A DNA stretch of 64,000 nt from Cephalotus follicularis. Its lineage: Eukaryota; Streptophyta; Magnoliopsida; Oxalidales; Cephalotaceae. The notes under the pieces were generated by a model. The model was not told the DNA's origin. It ran no database searches and saw nothing but the letters and a program-made list of their open reading frames with translations. Position 1 is the first letter of the stretch, and every line of letters begins with the position of its first letter. Both the position numbers and the translations under genes were made by a program. This document shows, piece by piece, positions 22,494 through 34,797 of this stretch. Location of the stretch: contig BDDD01000020.1 of assembly GCA_001972305.1 (NCBI GenBank), positions 109,573-173,572 on the forward strand, written 5' to 3'.

Positions 22494-23709
22494 CAGAGAT
22501 AACTTCTGCCAAATTTACTGGGAAGGAGAGAAAGAAGGAGAGAATAGAGAATGAGAGAATGAGAGTGTAGAGAAGGAAAGTTCTGCTGAAATAAAGAGAT
22601 AAGGAGATTAAAGCAATGTAAGGATTCCTAGTAACTTTTCCAAAGTATTTTATGTTAGTAAGGAAAATTTTACTTTTTGCCAAAGTATTTTATGCTTACT
22701 CATTTTAAAGTATTCTCTATTATTTATGGAAAATTATGCAACCGATTGTTATGTTTATTGTATTTCGAATTTCTGGCAATTTCTTGATAAACTTATTGGT
22801 TTAAAATTACGGCTCATATTCTGTTGTTATGAAAATTATGATTTTATTATTCTAAAATCGTTGAAATGTCTACTATAATTTTATTGTTCTTTCAGTTTTT
22901 ACCAATGTTGTACGAATTTATTTTATGGATACCTTCAGCTGATCACTCAAAGTAATAAGAAATGATTTTATGAAAAGATAATAAGCTGAGATGAACAACT
23001 CTTGGGTTACGATCCAAGGGGGGTTAATCCGAGGAGGATTAAATGAGCAGAGAGTGCCCATGGACATGCATGTGATGTAAGGATAGTAATTGGGGAGAGC
23101 ACAATGCCCCGGTGAAGCAAAAGGTTTCAGTTGGGTTATTTAAGTTTAAACAACCCCTCAGTTATTTATGAAACGTTCTGATTCATGAGATATGATCAGA
23201 AAAAGAAACGAAATGTTATGTTTCATGAGATATGAACAGGAAATAATGAATGTGATGAAATATTTATTTTGAAACCCTTACTGGGCTATTTAAGCTCATT
23301 CCTTTCAATGTTTTGTTTTTAAATAAATTTTCCAGGGAATGGATGAACGAAGAGATTTCAAGCTTTAGAGGGAGCTCATAAATGAAGCTTTTGAAAAGAA
23401 ATTATGTTATACATTAATGTTCTGAATAAATTGCTTTTAATGTAATAAGTTAATATTTTCCGTTGTGAAATGTATTATGATAATGTTTTATAAATACATT
23501 GACTATGATCGTTATAGTTTATGATGATTTCAAAGAAAGCATGATGTTTTTGAAGTTTACTATTGAAATGTTGTAAGACTATGAGAGGTTTGATAAATGT
23601 TAGCAATTAGTAAGACTGTTAAAGGATTAAAGGCTTCACCCACACGTAACGCACCGAATCATCGTAGCTCACTTTGAGCATAAAGTTAACTCGGATCAGG
23701 GGCGTTACA

Positions 23710-23976
23710 AGCCAGGTATTCCTTGAACTTGTCGTAGGCTACTTGACATTCATCTGACCATGAAAATCCCTTGGGATCTCTCAGCAGTTTGAAAAAAGGA
23801 AGGCATTTTTTTGCTGATTTTGAAACAAACCTACTCAGGGCTGCTATTCTGCCATTTAATTTCTATATATCCCTGATAGTCTGAGGAGACCTCATGCTCT
23901 GAACTGCTGAATTTTTTTCTCAGTTGGCTTCTATTCCTCTGCTTCAGACCATGAACCTGAGCAACTTGCCAGAGGT
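23710..23976 (-). pseudogene. Tat RT thumb / RNase H start
   Basis: This segment links the RT at 38030-39484 to the RNase H at 21845 and below once both insertions are removed. The minus strand reads RIAALSRFVSKSAKKCLPFF and DECQVAYDKFKEYLA, the RT-RNase H connection of gypsy pol. At least three stops are present. Confidence 0.85.
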
Positions 23977-24145
23977 TGTAATAACCGCAATTTCAATTAA
24001 TGTATATTGTACATGAGATGAATAAAATATGCATTATATTGAATTTTGAAATGTCTAATTACTGTATAAATTGGGGTTATTGGATTTGATCAGAAATGCA
24101 AATGTGGTAAAATACACTTAACAAACAAAAACCAGCCTCAAACAG

Positions 24146-24220
24146 CCGACTATCATAGGATAACACCCGACTATTTTGATTCAAGGAGTGACAGTCGACA
24201 GTCACAGGGCAACAGTCGAC
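24146..24220. promoter_or_regulatory. CAGTCGACTG palindromes (LTR start side)
   Basis: Cores at 24146, 24167, 24194 and 24215 (21, 27, 21 bp). The 3' LTR has the equivalent cluster at about 35730-35815. Confidence 0.68.
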
Positions 24221-25106
24221 TGGTCTGGCATAGACAGGTGTCCGTGCATGGCGTGTAAAATAGAGCAGTGGCTGCCAAAACGTGTCTTGCTTGATAGATG
24301 CGTGCCACTAGGTGTGCAACATGCAAGAGTGGTGTCTTGCATGTTCTCTATTCCTTCTGCAGACCTGCAACCTGTAAAACAGAAGAGAAAAGAGTGAGAA
24401 GAGAAAAGAGGGAACCTTGAGTTATGACTAGAACTGGTCACTGGAACCATGAGTTCTATATATCAGTGCTGTATGAGTGTTTACAGAGTTAGAAACACTA
24501 AGAAAGAGCGGAATCTTACTGGTGATTCTGGACCTTGCGTGTTGGAGCTTGCATGTTGAAGGCTGAGTTAAAAGAGTTTTTGAAGCTTTGATCCCCTGGT
24601 AAGTCACCAATTCGAGTTCATTACTGATATTGAGATCGTAGTAATGTAACATGCTAATGTTAGATACATATAACCACTGTTAAACATGACTCAAGATTTA
24701 TAAACCTAGAATTAGAAAGGAAATCAAGTTGGTTAAAATGTGGAACTGGAGTAAGAGATTTCAATAAGCTACTGTTGGAGTTATAGTTATTATAATGACT
24801 AGATAACTAGATGAACTTATTGGGTTGATATCTAAACCTATAAACGTGCAATTGTATAGATTAACCTGCTGAAATTGGAAAGTTTGTGTGGAGTTGGGAC
24901 TTGGAACTCAAAGGAAGAAATCAACTAAATTGATTTCGGGATAGCATTTGAGGTAGGGGTTTTGACATGTTTTAGGATATATGATATGTATAGCATGTCT
25001 TGATAAATTCTCTGTGATTGCATGTTATTATTTTGGTTGAAATTGGATTGTGACATGCATCCTCTGTTTTTATGAAACTGCTGCCTGACATCTATGGACA
25101 AAAATA

Positions 25107-25215
25107 GTTGACTATTTAAACTTAATAGTTAATTGCTCAATGTAAACAGTCGACTGTTAAGGATAAACAGTCGACTTCTAATCAAAACAGCCGGCTACTC
25201 TTATGAACAGCCGAC
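25107..25215. promoter_or_regulatory. CAGTCGACTG palindromes (mid-LTR), six in phase
   Basis: Cores at 25107, 25128, 25149, 25170, 25190 and 25210: 21, 21, 21, 20 and 20 bp apart. The 3' LTR equivalent is about 36715-36815. Confidence 0.75.
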
Positions 25216-26271
25216 TGTTAAGTGACAAATTACTGATATTGGCTGCTGTTAGGCTTCAATTCTATGTAATTACCCTGGCCTCCACATGGGATGATTGTAA
25301 CAGTCAATCCTGGCCTGATGTAGTTACATTACAGAAAGTAAACAACTTATGCATACATTGTGAGAGTTGTGCAAAAATGAATAGGGTATACTAACATCTT
25401 GTTTGAACCCTTGAATTGTGATTGTTCCGCTACTATTTAATGATGCTGTTATACATACTGTATAGCTATTAAGTGTTCATAAATACTATTGTTACACTTA
25501 ATATCAATGATTGAACCAACTAGTGCTATAAGCACAAAAATGGATTTTCTTCTTATTGTTTTCAAAATGAAACTTATTGTCCAAGGATTTACTGATTTTC
25601 CTCCTTTGAGAGGCACAACTACTGTACTGAATACCGTTTCCTCCAACAAGAGGTACCATTACTGAACTGTTAAATGTTTCAAAAGACAACAACTTTTATA
25701 TTGCATATTATAGATATATGTAATATTGCTAATGAATTGAATGAATTGATTGTCTATGTTATTGCCGTTAGTCGAGTGATACGAGACTTCACTGGCTACG
25801 GGGTGGTCCTATTTGCCACGAGTTGGCTAGAGCTTCCACCACACTTATCTGCAATGCAGATCCTTATTGTTACCTGCCCGCTAAATGCCGGCAGAATTGA
25901 CCTGATCTATCATCTTCGGAGTGTAGGGTGATAGTTAGGTGGTGCACAGTTGGTGCTAGGAGTTAGCGACATGTGACACCCAAACCACTGTATTGATTGA
26001 TTTTACCCTTGTGCGGTATTCTTCAACTGTATTGTCTATGGCCACTTGGCATGATTGCTCATATATATTGAAATACTTATTTACATATTATATTTCAAAA
26101 TAAACTGTCATACATGTTTACATTTATATTTTTTTTTCTCATGCATTATTTCCTACTTAGCCAAGTGAGGATAACGACTAACCCCCTACAATTTCAGATT
26201 AAGTGAAGGCATCGGGGAAGTGCTGCTGAAGCTTTATTGGAGAGCTTCTATTTGTTAAGGTTGTTTTCTAT

Positions 26272-27170
26272 ATGAAGAGGTAGAAGGGGAAGGCGTAGAG
26301 CCGACGAAGGAATCAATGCTCCGCCAGTGCATGGAAATGAACCGCCAGTGAATGAAGGAGTGAATATTCCTCCAGTGCAAGAAGAGAGGAGTAATTTTGA
26401 CCGCTTGGCTAACCTCTTCCAGCAACAGATGCAAGCCAATGGGGCGAACATGGAGCAGATTCGGTAGATGTACGAGGCTAACCGAGCCTATCAACATGCT
26501 CCTGAAGCTTGTCATACTGGTGGATTTGGAAAAGATTTGGAGTGCTTCATGAGACATAATCCTCCAATATTCAATGGTGAGCTGAATACTACTGTGGCCG
26601 AGCAGTGGCTTAGAGACCTGGAGAAAATATTTGCTGCCTTAGAATGTACTGATGAACAGAAAATCAACTTTGCGATATACCGCTTATGGGGCGAGGCTAC
26701 CTATTGGTGGGAGATGACTGAAGCGAAATGGGTATCTCGTGGATTGGATCGGACTTGGGACAGTTTTCAGTCTGAGTTCTCTATAGCTTATGTTCCACGG
26801 ATGGAGCGTGACCGAAGGGAGACCGAGTTAATGGAGTTACGTCAAGGGGATATGACGGTAGCTCAGTACCAGACTAGATTTGTAGAGTTGGTAAGGCATA
26901 CACCTTATCTTGTGAAGGGTGAATTGAGGAAGATCATAAGGTTCCTGAAAGGCCTTCGACCTAACATCAGATCCAAACTGTTAATGTTGCAGCTAACTTA
27001 TTTTGTAGCTATGGCTGAAAGGGAAAGGATTCTGGAGGCCGATGCTAATGTAAGGAGAGTGGAGCGGTCTCGTGCTAATAATCGAGGCCCGCACAATCAC
27101 AGGGGCGGGGAAGTAATAATCCTGCTAAATCATCAAAGTCTGGTAACCGAGGTCAAGGAAGTTTGTTCAC
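26272..27170 (+). pseudogene. gypsy gag, first part
   Basis: A basic N-terminus and a repeated PPV(H/N) stretch are followed by the Retrotrans_gag domain: RHNPPIFNGE, AEQWLRDLEKIF, the YRLWGEATYWWEM block, and the helix with REFSIAYVPRME-like and LRQGDMTVAQYQTRF sequence. The largest open frame is 26468-27223. A TAG at 26466 and a frameshift near 26275 break the N-terminus; the original start was close to the LTR junction. The frame is cut at 27170 by the 1.1 kb insert. Confidence 0.88.
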
Positions 27171-28262
27171 GTAAAAAGAATGTTTTAAAATTTGTAGCCG
27201 CAAGTGCACGGATCATGCAGTAACGGGTCGAACGCAGGGAAACGTAAACTAGTTATAATTTATCCAACCTAGGCGAAGTATACCAATTTATGAGATAGAC
27301 TATCAAAAACTACTCCTAATTATGCAAAGTAAAATAAAACAATTGAAAATGAGAAATAAAATAAAATAACAGACTAAGATAATTAAAAATAAAGCGTGTA
27401 AATTAAAACTAATTAAAGCAATGAATAAAAACTAAGAGAAAATATAATTAAAAAGCGTTTTAGGGTATAGAAACTCACCGTAGATTGTATTAAACAATTT
27501 CCATGTAGTTGAAAGATCATACCTTGGTAAACAACGGCAGCTAGGTCGATACGGAGTGCTGCGGTGATGACAAGACGTATGAGTAGTCATGCTAGGTCTA
27601 TACGAAGTGTGGATTTTAATCAGACAAGACGTATGAGTAGTCAAGCTAGGTCTATACGAAGTGTGTTCGATGCGACAAATCGTATGAGTAGACTCCGTTG
27701 AATTAAGCTCCATTTATTCACCAACTTTCAGCTTCACCGACAAGATGAGTGTGGATTTTAATCAGACAAACAAAGTGTGTACGAAGGCAGAAATATTGAA
27801 GAACAAATAAAATAAAGGATTTTTTATTGATGGAAATGAAACAATAACAATCTAGGCTTGTTCTAACCCAAAACCTTCAGAAACTAGCTACAAAACATAA
27901 TAAAACTAAACTAAGGAGGGAGGTGGCTACTTCCACATACTCTCTGCCCTATTTGGCTGAAATAACATTGTTTATATACTACACAATTGATCAAAAACGG
28001 AAATAAAGTAATCCTAGTTACAAAATATGGCAAAAATCTAAACTTTCTATTTCTGCTGAATTTGGCATTTCTTCAATCTTTACTATTTTAAGCTCCAATT
28101 TGCACACTTTTGGGTAGTATTTTTGCACTTTGGTCATTTAGAACTTGTACCTGAAAATCAATATAACACACCCAAAGTAATCTATTCCAAGCATAAAAAT
28201 ATCACAAATAACACATTAAAAACAACACATTTTTATGCTAAACAAAGTTCTCCACGCTGTAA
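27171..28262. mobile_element. unclassified 1.1 kb insertion in gag
   Basis: Flanks TTCAC at 27166-27170 and 28263-28267 form a perfect 5-bp duplication, and gag resumes in the same frame after it. The ends (GTAAAAAG... and ...CACGCTGTAA) have no clear terminal inverted repeat and no LTRs. Inside are CCGCAAGTGCACGGATC near the left end and three tandem repeats. No coding domain is visible. It may be a non-autonomous DNA transposon or a truncated retroelement. Confidence 0.72.
27538..27705. repeat. about 52-bp tandem repeat, three units
   Basis: Units begin GCTAGGTC(G/T)ATACG and end GACGTATGAGTAGTC or CGTATGAGTAG. The ORF on the minus strand across them is only the repeat. Confidence 0.75.
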
Positions 28263-29139
28263 TTCACAATCAAGGACTCTTAACCGAAGCGGTCAATAGA
28301 ATTCGGATGGATGTACTTTTTGTGGTCGCCAGAACCATGATGAGACTGAGTGCTGGAAAAAGATGGGGAAACGCTTGAGGTGTGGCTCACAAGAACATAT
28401 GCTGAATGGTTGCTCAATGATGAGGGATCAAGCATGCGGCCAACAGAGAAGTGCTGGTGCTAGTGGTAGTGTTGCAGCTGCTCAACCGCGAAGGGATACC
28501 GGAAAAGGGATTGTGGAAGGTAGGGTTTACACCTTATCTAAAAATGATGTGCCATAATCTACTACTGTTGTGGGAGGTACCATTTTTATATCTGGCATAC
28601 TAGCTCATGTATTGATTGATCCTGGTGCGACACATTCATTCATTGCATCTTAATTTGCTTGCAACTTGCATGGTGCATCTTCTAGTTTGCCTTATGTATT
28701 GGAGGTGAGTACTCCAGCTGGTACTTGTCTTCTATCTGATACTATAATGAAAAATTGTGAGATCACGGTAGCTGGGATTCAGTTATCTGTTGACTTGATA
28801 GTGTTACCTATCTGGGATTTCGATGTAATCTTGGGGATGGACTGGCTGTATGCTCATCATGCTTGTGTTGATTTCGATAACAAGATGATGACCTTTTATC
28901 TTTTTGATGGGACTGAGTGCAAGTTTATCAGGGAGAAGAATGTTTCTGCTTCGATCATTTCATATACTCGAGCACAGAAGTATTTCAAGCAAGGATGTGA
29001 AAGCTATTTGGCGTATGTGATTGATCATACGAAAGGTACGCCTAGTATTGAGCAAGTTCCTGTTGTATGTGATTTTCCTGACGTGTTTCCGGATGATCTT
29101 ACTTCATTGCCACCGGAAAGAGATGTAGTTCAGCATTGA
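28263..29139 (+). pseudogene. gypsy nucleocapsid zinc finger and protease
   Basis: A TAG near 28297 precedes the first finger-like block CTFCGRQNHDETEC, followed by CGSQEHMLNGC, the nucleic-acid-binding region of gag. A stop at 28556 precedes the protease: VLIDPGATHSFIA (the Asp-x-Gly active site, here DPG as is common in this lineage) and VDLIVLPIWDFDVILGMDWL. A further stop lies at 28651. It reads to the linker VCDFPDVFPDDL and LPPERD, then shifts frame before RT at about 29136. Confidence 0.87.
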
Positions 29140-29143
29140 ACTA

Positions 29144-31144
29144 ATGCCTGGGACTGCTCCTATATCAAAAGCTCCGTGCCGAATGGCTCCTGCCGAACTG
29201 AAGGAGTTGAAGACTCAATTGCAGGATTATCATGATAAGGGCTTCATCAGACTGAGTGTATCGCCATGGGGAGCACCGATCCTGTTTGTGAAAAAGAAGG
29301 GTGGATCGATGTGGCTATGCATCGATTACAGGCTGCTGAATCAGGTAACTATGAAGAACAAGTATCATCTGCCACATATCGAGGAGTTGTTCGACCAATT
29401 TCAAGGCTCTACTGTATTCTCCAAACTTGACCTGAGAACAGGTTATCACCAGTTGAGGATAAGAGAAGGTGATGTGGAGAAGACTGCATTTCGAACCAGA
29501 TATGGGCATTACGAATTTTTTATATTTCCGTTTGGTTTGACAAATGCTCCTGTAGGCTTTATGTGTTTGATGAATAGAGTGTTCCAGCCCTATCTTGTCC
29601 AGTTTGACATTATATTCTTAGACGACATCCTGATTTATTCCAGGAGTATTGAGGAACAAATGCAGCATTTGAGGATTGTATTGCAGACATTGCGGAAGGA
29701 ACAATTATTCACCAAATTCAGCAAGTGCGAGTTTTGGATGGATCATGTGACTTTCCTAGGTCACATTGTGTCGAGTAAAGGATTATCGGTGGATCCTTCG
29801 AAGATAGAGAGTATTGTTGATTGGCCCCAGCCGAGGAGCATTACTGAGGTTCGTAACTTCTTGGGATTGGTTGGCTACTACCAAAGATTCATGAAAGGGT
29901 TTTCGAAGCTTGCTACACCATTGACACGTTTGACTCAGAAGAAGTCAATTTTTGTGTAGGATGACTCTTGTGAGGCAAGTTTCCAAGAGTTGAAGAGTCG
30001 GTTGATTTTGGCTCCAGCGTTGGCATTACCGGATGGTAATGAGGGTTTTACTGTGTATAATGATGCTTCTGGGAAGGGATTGGGATGCGTTCTTATGCAA
30101 CATGGTAGGGTGATTGCATACGCATCGAGAAAGTTGAAGCCGTACGAAGAAAACTATCCTGTACACGATCTTCAGTTGGCAGCCATAGTATTCGCCTTAC
30201 AGAAATGGAGACACTATCTCCACGGTGCCCAATTTGAGATCTTCACTGACCATAAAAGCTTAAAGTATTTATTTTCCCAGAAGGAGCTCAACATGAGACA
30301 GAGACAATGGGTGGAGTTCTTTAATGATTATAACTGTAACATCCAATACCACCCAGGAAAGGCGAATGTAGTGGCGGATGCACTGAGTCGCAAGGCAATG
30401 ATTGCTGGGGGAAAGGTTTCACAGTGGAAGCTATTGGATGAATTTCAGAGATGGAATCCGTTCATGGTTTCCCCAGGAGTTATTGTGGCAAATCTTAGAG
30501 CACAACCGGAACTTCTAGAGCGTATCATGACTGCTCAGTACAGTGACACTGAGTTATGGAGTATTCATGAGAACCTAGACACTGATTATGAATTCTCCAT
30601 CCATACTGATAGTATATTGAGCTTCCAAGGAAGGATATGTGTTCCAGATGACGAGAGCATCAGAGATGAGCTATTGCAGCAAGCCCACAAGTCAAAATAT
30701 AGTGTTCACCTGGGAAGTTCCAAGATGTGGCATGACCTGAAAAAGAACTACTGGTGGAGTGGTATGAAAAGAGAGATTGCTGAATATGTAGCAAGATGTT
30801 TGACCTATCAAAGAGTGAAGGCTGAACATCAAAAACCTGCGGGACTGCTACAATCGTTACCAGTGGTTAAGTGGAAATGGGAGCATGTGACCATGGACTT
30901 CGTATCGGGGTTACCGAGGTCACGGAGTCAGCATGAAGCAGTATGGATTGTAGTGGACAGACTCACTAAGTCTGCTCACTTCCTTCCAATGAACATGATG
31001 TATTCTATCAAGAAGCTGGCTCGATTGTATATCCGGGAGATAGTGAGATTGCATGCAGTGCCGGTCAGTATTGTTTTGACCGTGATGCTAGATTCACTTC
31101 AAGGTTCTGGAAGAAGTTCCAAGCAGCGATTGGAACAGCCTTGA
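29144..31144 (+). pseudogene. gypsy RT, RNase H and integrase, nearly open
   Basis: Reverse transcriptase (29144-29959, 271 residues): [26 protein letters not shown] and the catalytic FLDD at residues 158-161. One TAG at 29957 separates it from the same-frame continuation (29990-31144, 384 residues): RNase H with [24 protein letters not shown] and [15 protein letters not shown], then integrase with [20 protein letters not shown] and [12 protein letters not shown]. The finger reads CLTYQ where relatives have CLTCQ, losing a zinc ligand. A short deletion near 31075 shifts the frame at the second catalytic Asp; the reading continues at 31141 (FHPQTDGQS) until the solo LTR. Confidence 0.92.
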
Positions 31145-31224
31145 ACTTCAGTACTGCGTTCCACCCACAGACTGACGGACAGTCCAAGTGTACCATTCAG
31201 ACTCTTAAGGATATGTTGCGGGCT

Positions 31225-34200
31225 TGTAATATCCCGTTTTTCCGTATAGAATTTTCGGTCTTTTCGATCTGTTTCGTATGTGTTATTTATTTTATTTCGG
31301 TTTGTGGACTGCCCATTTTTCGGTTTGTTTTGCTTTTGGCTAGGCTAAGCGGGTTTTGGCCTTAGCCTAGTGGGTTTTGATATTAAGTTCACGAATAAAT
31401 AAAATATTTTTTTGGCATTTTATTTATTTGTTAAAACCCATTTTCAGTATTTTAAAAATTTAGAAACCCTATTTTATAAAATTAAAAAAAATGCTTTCTC
31501 TCCCACACTCTCTCTCTCTCCCGGCCACCCTCTCTCTCTCTCCTTCAGCTGCTATCATCGGCGACGCCACCAATATGGCACCGGCGAAGACACCGGTCTA
31601 ACCCCCGTGAGCTCCTGAGCCACCGGACCCAACCCTGCACCGGACAACGGCTCCACCGGCGTGCGCAACGTCTTCTCTCTCCTGCATCTATTTGGCATTG
31701 ATTCTCCCGCTTCGGTGATCGGCACGACAAGCCAAGGTGATATTTGGCATCCTGGCGTTGAGAGGAAGCGAATCCGACCAGTCTCGACCCTTGGCGACGC
31801 CGAAAAAGCAGATCGGCGCAAAGTCCAGCCGCGGTCAAAGGCGTCTGTTTCGAAGAAATGCGGCGGTTTCGTGGCAAACGAAACATGGATATGTGATCAT
31901 CGGCCTCAAATGCTCCAGATCGGCCCCTTTCATGGTCTGACCGGCGATGCGTTACAGACACGTGCCGGCCAGCGGCGGTGTGTGAACCCACTCGCGGCTG
32001 TCTCCGGCGACAATTTTTTGGACAGTTTCCGACTCCGTTCTCCGCATAGGTGTGATCCGTTCCAGTTCCACGATGTGATTATGGCACTGTTCTCCGTTCC
32101 GACTAATTTCCGTAAACTCTAAACCCTACTCCGTTAAATTCTGTTTTCGGTTGAATTATGTATTTATGTAATCGTTTTACGATATTATGAGCTGAACTAG
32201 TATTATGATTCGAAATTGGATGAATTGGACAAATTGGACTTACCTTAGCGAATTCAAAAATATGTTTAGATGAGACTTCTGCGAATTGGACGTATTAAAC
32301 CTATCATTATGTTATATGGTCATGATCAGTGTACAATGACCCATGAGTCGAGGTCTGATTTTATTTCAAGTCCTTATGAGAACGATTTTATTTCTGATAG
32401 ATGTTTGCAACAACCAATGAGCGGCCTAGAGAAGTCTTGATATATATTCTTGAGGTTGTTTTGGTGATCGCATGAGGTACGGATGCTTTCGTTCTTTGGC
32501 TATCTTCCCCTGATTTTATTAGAATATTCATTTTTACTTTTATGAATTAAATATGGATTTTTGGTTCTTGGTTATCTCTTTTCGATCTTGTTGGAATAAA
32601 TTCAGTCTTATTTTTATGAATGAGTACGGATTTTCTACTCTTTGGCTATCTGATTTTATTGGAACTGTCCCGTTTCACCTTTATGATTAAAGTACGGATG
32701 TCTTTCTTTCTTGGCTATCCTTCTGATTTTATTTGAAATAATTTTAGATTCTGTATTTGGTATGGATTCCCTTTCCTTGGTTTATCTATCCGTTTTATTG
32801 AAATGAATTTGGAATATGTTAATAAAGTACGGATATCTTCGTCTTGGATTATCATCATCGGTTTGGGTTTTAATAAATTTAGTTTTCGTTTTGGAAGTAC
32901 GGATTTCTATCGTTCTTTGGCTATCTGATTTTATTGAAACAATTCAATTTCACTTTTATGATTAATGTACGGATTATTCTTTCATTCTTAGATACTCCGT
33001 TCGATTTTATTTGAATGAAGTCGGTTATGTTTTTGTACGGATCTTCGTTTCTTGATACAATCTTACTGATTCAGTTCTGTTTTGAGAATAAATACGGGTT
33101 CTTTGTTTTGGTTATCATTCAGTTTTATCTGAATTGAAGTTGTTTTGTTTTAATGAGATGTGCGGATATTTCTCTTTTTGGACATCTGGTTTATTTGAAA
33201 TAAATTCAGTTTTATGAATATGTCCCTTTCAGATTATGAACTCCGTTATATTTGGATTTTGAAATAAAGTCAGTTAATATTTTATAGAATATATTTTCTG
33301 GCTTAATGAACTCCTCTATGTTATGTTTACGAAATGCTATGTAAATGTCTCTTTATTGTGAAAATAAAAGAGTTGCATTTTGATTATGAAAGTATATGTT
33401 ATGTGAAATTATATCGTTTGATAACGATTTATGATTATGTTTTGGAAACCTTTCTATGTGTTTTAAATTGATTTGATAAAATCAAAGTTTTTGAAATGGT
33501 GAAATACTGAGCTTTTATAACCACCTATGGGGGTACCATAGGTATGCTGTGAGCCTGGCACGGGGGCATGACAATTTTCGTAACGATGTGATTAGTTTAT
33601 GGCGTCTCTTTGGGATATCCTTGGATAGGATTTGTGATAGAGGCGTATGGATCGATCCTAGTTATATGTTTTTGGGATATGTTATGATATGGGAATTGTA
33701 TGTGTAGTGCCGTACACTGCAATTCTATTTGGCAATGTGGAATTAGCTACTCCCTTGCTACAATGTGTTTCTGATATGTTATGGGTTTTGGTGCTCTGTT
33801 ATGGAACCTATGTTTTGGGAAAGATATGCTTTATGTTTTGAAAGTTATGGAACTTATGTTTTGAAAGGTTTCTTGTATGTTTCGAAAGTTATGGAACTTA
33901 TGTTTTGAAAGGTTTCGTGTATGGTTTGAAAGTTATGGATTTGCTTTTATGAAAATTCATACGTGATTTCAAAGAATGTTTAAACTGATATATTGCTTAA
34001 GATTTCTATTTGGAGTTAACTTTGAAATCTTACTGCTTTTAAATTATCGTTATAGTTATCGTTTACTGTTTATTTTGTTTTGTTCCGTAATTTGTTTGTT
34101 TTGTACTGTTAAGAAACTGTTTTCTTTTGTTCCGTAAACTATTCTTTCCTGTTTCGTAAAGTGTTTCGTTTCGTAAAATATTTTGTATCGTATCGTGTTT

Positions 34201-34797
34201 GTTTCAGATACTGTATTGAGCATGGTATTGTTTTGTTTCGGATACTATTTCGTTTTGGTAAACTGCTTTGTTTCGGATACAGTTTTGTTTTGTTCTGTTA
34301 TGATTCGTAACTGTTCTGTTTTGTTTCGTAACTGTTCTGTTTCGATTCGTAATTATGTTGTTTCGTAACTGATTTGTTTCATAAACTGTTCGTAAACTGT
34401 TTTGATGATTCTATATCCGTACTGAGGTTTGCTCAGCCGCATTTTTTTTGTTTTTTATGCGGCAGGTTTTCAGGGACAGCATGGGCAAGTGTGATGAGAG
34501 AGTTACCCTATGTCAAAGGATCATCTAGGAGTTTGATCCGGTTATGTTCTTAGGAGTGTTATGGTCGTGTAAAGGCCAGTTATCTAAACAGTATTGTGAT
34601 TTTGGTTTATGACAAAGTTTTCAGATTATGTTTCAGATTCAGTTTATGTTCCATGATGATACATGTTATCAGACCTTTAGAACCACCACGTATTGATGAT
34701 GATCAAGATTAAGATCTTGAAATGTGTTAGTTCAGTTTTGTGTGACACACCGATCACGAATCGGGAATGATCCCGGTTCCGAATCGGGGGTGTTACA
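31225..34797 (+). mobile_element. solo LTR in integrase (3573 bp)
   Basis: It begins TGTAATATCCCG and ends GGGGGTGTTACA. Flanks GGGCT (31220-31224) and AGGCT (34798-34802) differ by one base, and the integrase resumes directly (DMLRAC | ACMIDF). It is related to 10183-14372. A CT-rich stretch (31498-31548) precedes a GC-rich, CpG-rich segment (31550-32110) with ORFs that match no family. A minisatellite fills 32479-33200, and 34080-34400 is a simple TTTTGTTTCGTAACTG repeat. No GTCGAC palindrome array is present. Confidence 0.87.
32479..33200 (+). repeat. about 70-bp minisatellite, eleven degenerate units
   Basis: Each unit carries GTACGGAT, then TTCTTTGGCTATCTGATTTTAT. Starts near 32479, 32550, 32626, 32691, 32760, 32829, 32898, 32968, 33037, 33093 and 33162, that is 56-76 bp apart. 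The related LTR at 10183 has one unit. Confidence 0.82.

Larger units (their letters stand above)
21846..23709 (+). mobile_element. solo LTR in the Tat RNase H region (1864 bp)
   Basis: It runs from TGTAATGACC to GGGGCGTTACA. Flanks AGCCG (21841-21845) and AGCCA (23710-23714) are the target duplication with one mismatch. No coding region is present. The palindrome array lies at 21954-22229 and a TATA box TATAAATA at 22486-22493, followed by a GA-rich leader (GGGAAGGAGAGAAAGAAGGAG). It is shorter than the Tekay-like LTRs and has only the upstream palindrome cluster. Confidence 0.87.
23977..26271 (+). repeat. Tekay-like 5' LTR, 3' end deleted
   Basis: It matches the 3' LTR closely from TGTAATAACCGC up to GGTTGTTTTCTAT, then jumps straight into gag at 26272. 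Roughly the last 200 bases of the LTR and the whole PBS are missing, so this copy could not start reverse transcription. Two palindrome clusters are present. Confidence 0.9.

Noticed and set aside
27432..27713. Repetitive ORF with THTSC/YRPS repeats
   Set aside because: It is only the translation of the 52-bp tandem repeat; no start context or domain.
31545..32122. GC-rich ORFs of up to 153 codons on both strands
   Set aside because: They overlap in several frames inside a solo LTR leader, match no family and have no supporting signals. High CpG content keeps frames open.
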